Shown here: positions 48,890 to 50,472 of the stretch, in pieces
Position numbering within the stretch: position 1 is the first letter of the stretch
Layout: each line of letters starts with the position of its first letter
NCBI RefSeq assembly: GCF_003258295.1
Contig: NZ_QKYN01000055.1
Coordinates: 1-50,472, forward strand
DNA length: 50,472 nucleotides
Source of the DNA: Streptacidiphilus pinicola
GTDB taxonomy: Bacteria; Actinomycetota; Actinomycetes; Streptomycetales; Streptomycetaceae
Direction: 5' to 3'
Program-made: the position numbers and the translations under genes
The notes under the pieces: model-generated
Told to the model about the DNA's origin: nothing
Database searches by the model: none
What the model saw: the letters and a program-made list of their open reading frames with translations, nothing else

Positions 48890-50407
48890 GTGTCCAACGC
48901 TATGCCCCCCGGCCTCCCCGCGTCCGAGCCCGCCCCTGCTTCCGTCGTCGCCGACAGCGTCGCCGACGGCGCCGCGCTGAGCGTGCAGCAGGAGGAGCGG
49001 GTGCGGGAGATCCTGCGCGCCTACCCGGTCGCCGTCCAGCTCGGCGAGCGGTTCCAGGCCGCGGGCCACACCCTCGCGCTGGTCGGCGGCTCCGTCCGGG
49101 ACGCGCTGCTGGGCCGTCTCGGCAACGACCTGGACTTCACCACCGACGCCCGCCCGCAGGAGATCCTCAAGCTGGTCAAGGGCTGGGGCGAGGCGGTCTG
49201 GGACGTCGGCATCGCCTTCGGGACGGTCGGCGTGCGCAAGCACGACCTGCAGATCGAGATCACGACCTACCGCTCCGAGCTGTACGACCGGAACTCCCGC
49301 AAGCCCGAGGTGAGCTTCGGCGACACCATGGAGGAGGACCTGGTCCGCCGCGACTTCACGGTCAACGCGATGGCCGTGAAGCTGCCCGAGGTCGAGTTCG
49401 TCGACCCGCACCACGGCCTTGTCGACCTCGCCGCGGGTGTGCTGCGCACGCCCGGCACGCCGGAGGCGTCGTTCTCCGACGACCCGCTGCGGATGCTGCG
49501 TGCCGCGCGTTTCGCGTCGCAGCTCGACTTCGAGGTCGCGCCCGAGGTCGTCACCGCGATGACGGAGATGGCCGACCGGATCGAGATCGTCTCCGCGGAG
49601 CGGGTCCAGGGCGAGCTGAACAAGCTGCTGCTGTCCGCGCACCCGCGCAAGGGACTGACCCTGCTCGTCGACACCGGCCTGGCCGACCGGGTGCTGCCGG
49701 AGCTGCCCGCGCTGCGCCTGGAGCGGGACGAGCACCACCGCCACAAGGACGTCTACGAGCACACCCTGACCGTGCTGGAGCAGGCGATCGGCCTGGAGGG
49801 CACCGGTGAGGGCGACGGCAAGCCGGACCTGACGCTGCGCCTGGCCGCGCTGCTGCACGACATCGGCAAGCCGCGCACCCGCCGCTTCGAGCAGGGCGGC
49901 GGCGTCTCCTTCCACCACCACGAGTTGGTGGGCGCGAAGATGACCAAGAAGCGGCTGCGGGAGCTCAAGTACTCCAACGAGCTGATCGCGGACGTCTCCC
50001 GGCTGGTCGAGCTGCACCTGCGGTTCCACGGCTACGGCACCGGAGAGTGGACCGACTCCGCGGTGCGCCGCTACGTCCGCGACGCCGGTCCGCTGCTGGA
50101 CCGCCTGCACAAGCTGACCCGCTCGGACTGCACCACCCGCAACAAGAAGAAGGCCGCCGCGCTCTCGCGCAGCTACGACGGCCTGGAGCAGCGGATCGGG
50201 CAGCTGCAGGAGCAGGAGGAGCTGGACGCGATCCGGCCCGACCTGAACGGCGACCAGATCATGGCGCTGCTCGGCATCAAGCCGGGCCGCGAGGTCGGCG
50301 AGGCCTACAAGTTCCTGCTGGAGCTGCGCCTGGAGCACGGCCCGCTGGGCGAGGAGGCGGCTGGGGAAGCGCTCCGACAGTGGTGGGACGAGAAGCGTCG
50401 CGATTAG
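48890..50407 (+). CDS. pcnA: CCA-adding tRNA nucleotidyltransferase (poly(A) polymerase family)
   Basis: A 505-residue enzyme that adds or repairs the 3' CCA of tRNA, needed here at least for tRNA-Ala, which does not encode CCA. Class II nucleotidyltransferase motifs: LVGGSVRDALLG with the metal-binding DLDFTTDA, then RRDFTVNAMA and the RNA-binding region around RMLRAARFA. A C-terminal HD domain has AALLHDIGKPRTR. The GTG at 48890 (MSNAMPPG) fits relatives; ATG 48902 is close. Its last 58 coding bases are repeated inverted at the window end. Confidence 0.95.
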   Translation: MSNAMPPGLPASEPAPASVVADSVADGAALSVQQEERVREILRAYPVAVQLGERFQAAGHTLALVGGSVRDALLGRLGNDLDFTTDARPQEILKLVKGWGEAVWDVGIAFGTVGVRKHDLQIEITTYRSELYDRNSRKPEVSFGDTMEEDLVRRDFTVNAMAVKLPEVEFVDPHHGLVDLAAGVLRTPGTPEASFSDDPLRMLRAARFASQLDFEVAPEVVTAMTEMADRIEIVSAERVQGELNKLLLSAHPRKGLTLLVDTGLADRVLPELPALRLERDEHHRHKDVYEHTLTVLEQAIGLEGTGEGDGKPDLTLRLAALLHDIGKPRTRRFEQGGGVSFHHHELVGAKMTKKRLRELKYSNELIADVSRLVELHLRFHGYGTGEWTDSAVRRYVRDAGPLLDRLHKLTRSDCTTRNKKKAAALSRSYDGLEQRIGQLQEQEELDAIRPDLNGDQIMALLGIKPGREVGEAYKFLLELRLEHGPLGEEAAGEALRQWWDEKRRD

Positions 50408-50472
50408 GGGTGGGGCGACGCTGCTCGTCCCACCACTGTCGGAGCGCTTCCCCAGCCGCCTCCTCGCCCAGC
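50344..50472. repeat. Terminal fold-back inverted repeat at right end (arms 50344-50401 and 50415-50472)
   Basis: Bases 50415-50472 are the reverse complement of 50344-50401 with one mismatch (50393 against 50423). The spacer of 13 bases includes the pcnA stop codon. The arm copies coding sequence, so it is unlikely to be a natural terminator. It mirrors the fold-back at the left end and suggests a chimeric contig end. Confidence 0.9.

Noticed and set aside
50402..50472. A natural terminator after pcnA.
   Set aside because: The 58-base arm copies coding sequence and runs to the very end of the window, and the other end shows the same pattern, so an artefact is more likely.

Overview
The window is a high-GC actinobacterial chromosome segment centred on the replication origin. 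Gene content and order (fhaA-fhaB-pstP-rodA-pbpA-pknB, crgA, gyrA/gyrB, recF, dnaN, oriC, dnaA, rpmH-rnpA-yidD-yidC-jag-rsmG-parA-parB, trxA/trxB, sigM with its anti-sigma factor, murJ, pcnA), two class E sortases, a multi-box oriC and many GTG starts point to the family Streptomycetaceae (Streptomyces, Kitasatospora or Streptacidiphilus). I cannot resolve the genus.

Layout. 1-7776 (+): the 3' end of fhaA, then the cell-wall/kinase operon (FhaB, PstP phosphatase, RodA, PBP2, PknB with three PASTA repeats). 7877-9227: a lone methyltransferase and a convergent, unrecognised phage-regulator-like gene that looks accessory. 9462-12936 (-): DUF881 protein, two class E sortases, a small membrane protein and trpG/pabA, several overlapping by 1-4 bases. 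13054-15961: crgA, rhomboid, cyclophilin and a DUF5324-type protein. 15976-17302 (-): tRNA-Ala, the DLW-39 microprotein, an Rpf/LysM-type secreted hydrolase and tRNA-Ile. 17359-27244 (-): DUF3566 protein, gyrA, gyrB, dciA, recF, gnd and dnaN. 27245-28069: oriC with about 20 DnaA-box-like 9-mers. 28070-29899 (-): dnaA. 30273-36246 (+): rpmH to parB. 36363-43604: GNAT, a CwlM-like amidase, trxA, trxB, rsmA-like, sigM and a pseudokinase. 43778-50407: murJ, a DUF6049 protein and, divergently, the CCA-adding enzyme.

How the parts work together. Replication initiation (DnaA, DnaN, DciA, RecF, gyrase), chromosome segregation (ParA, ParB and three parS-like sites) and peptidoglycan growth control (PknB, PstP, FhaA, FhaB, RodA, PBP2, CrgA, CwlM, MurJ and the MurJ-linked pseudokinase) share one locus. 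In mycobacteria PknB phosphorylates CwlM and the MviN/MurJ pseudokinase domain, and FhaA binds the latter. Here those partners lie on the two sides of oriC. Redox control appears in a strong SigR-type promoter at trxB beside sigM and its anti-sigma factor.

Main unusual points. Both window ends are fold-back inverted repeats, most likely contig-end artefacts. All three parS-like sites sit at the exact centre of longer related palindromes; one doubles as a terminator and one lies inside sigM. Consensus DnaA boxes occur outside oriC (four of them in 180 bp near crgA), whereas the oriC boxes are all degenerate. A secreted resuscitation factor-like gene sits between the two tRNA genes. I found no CRISPR array, transposase or intact prophage.
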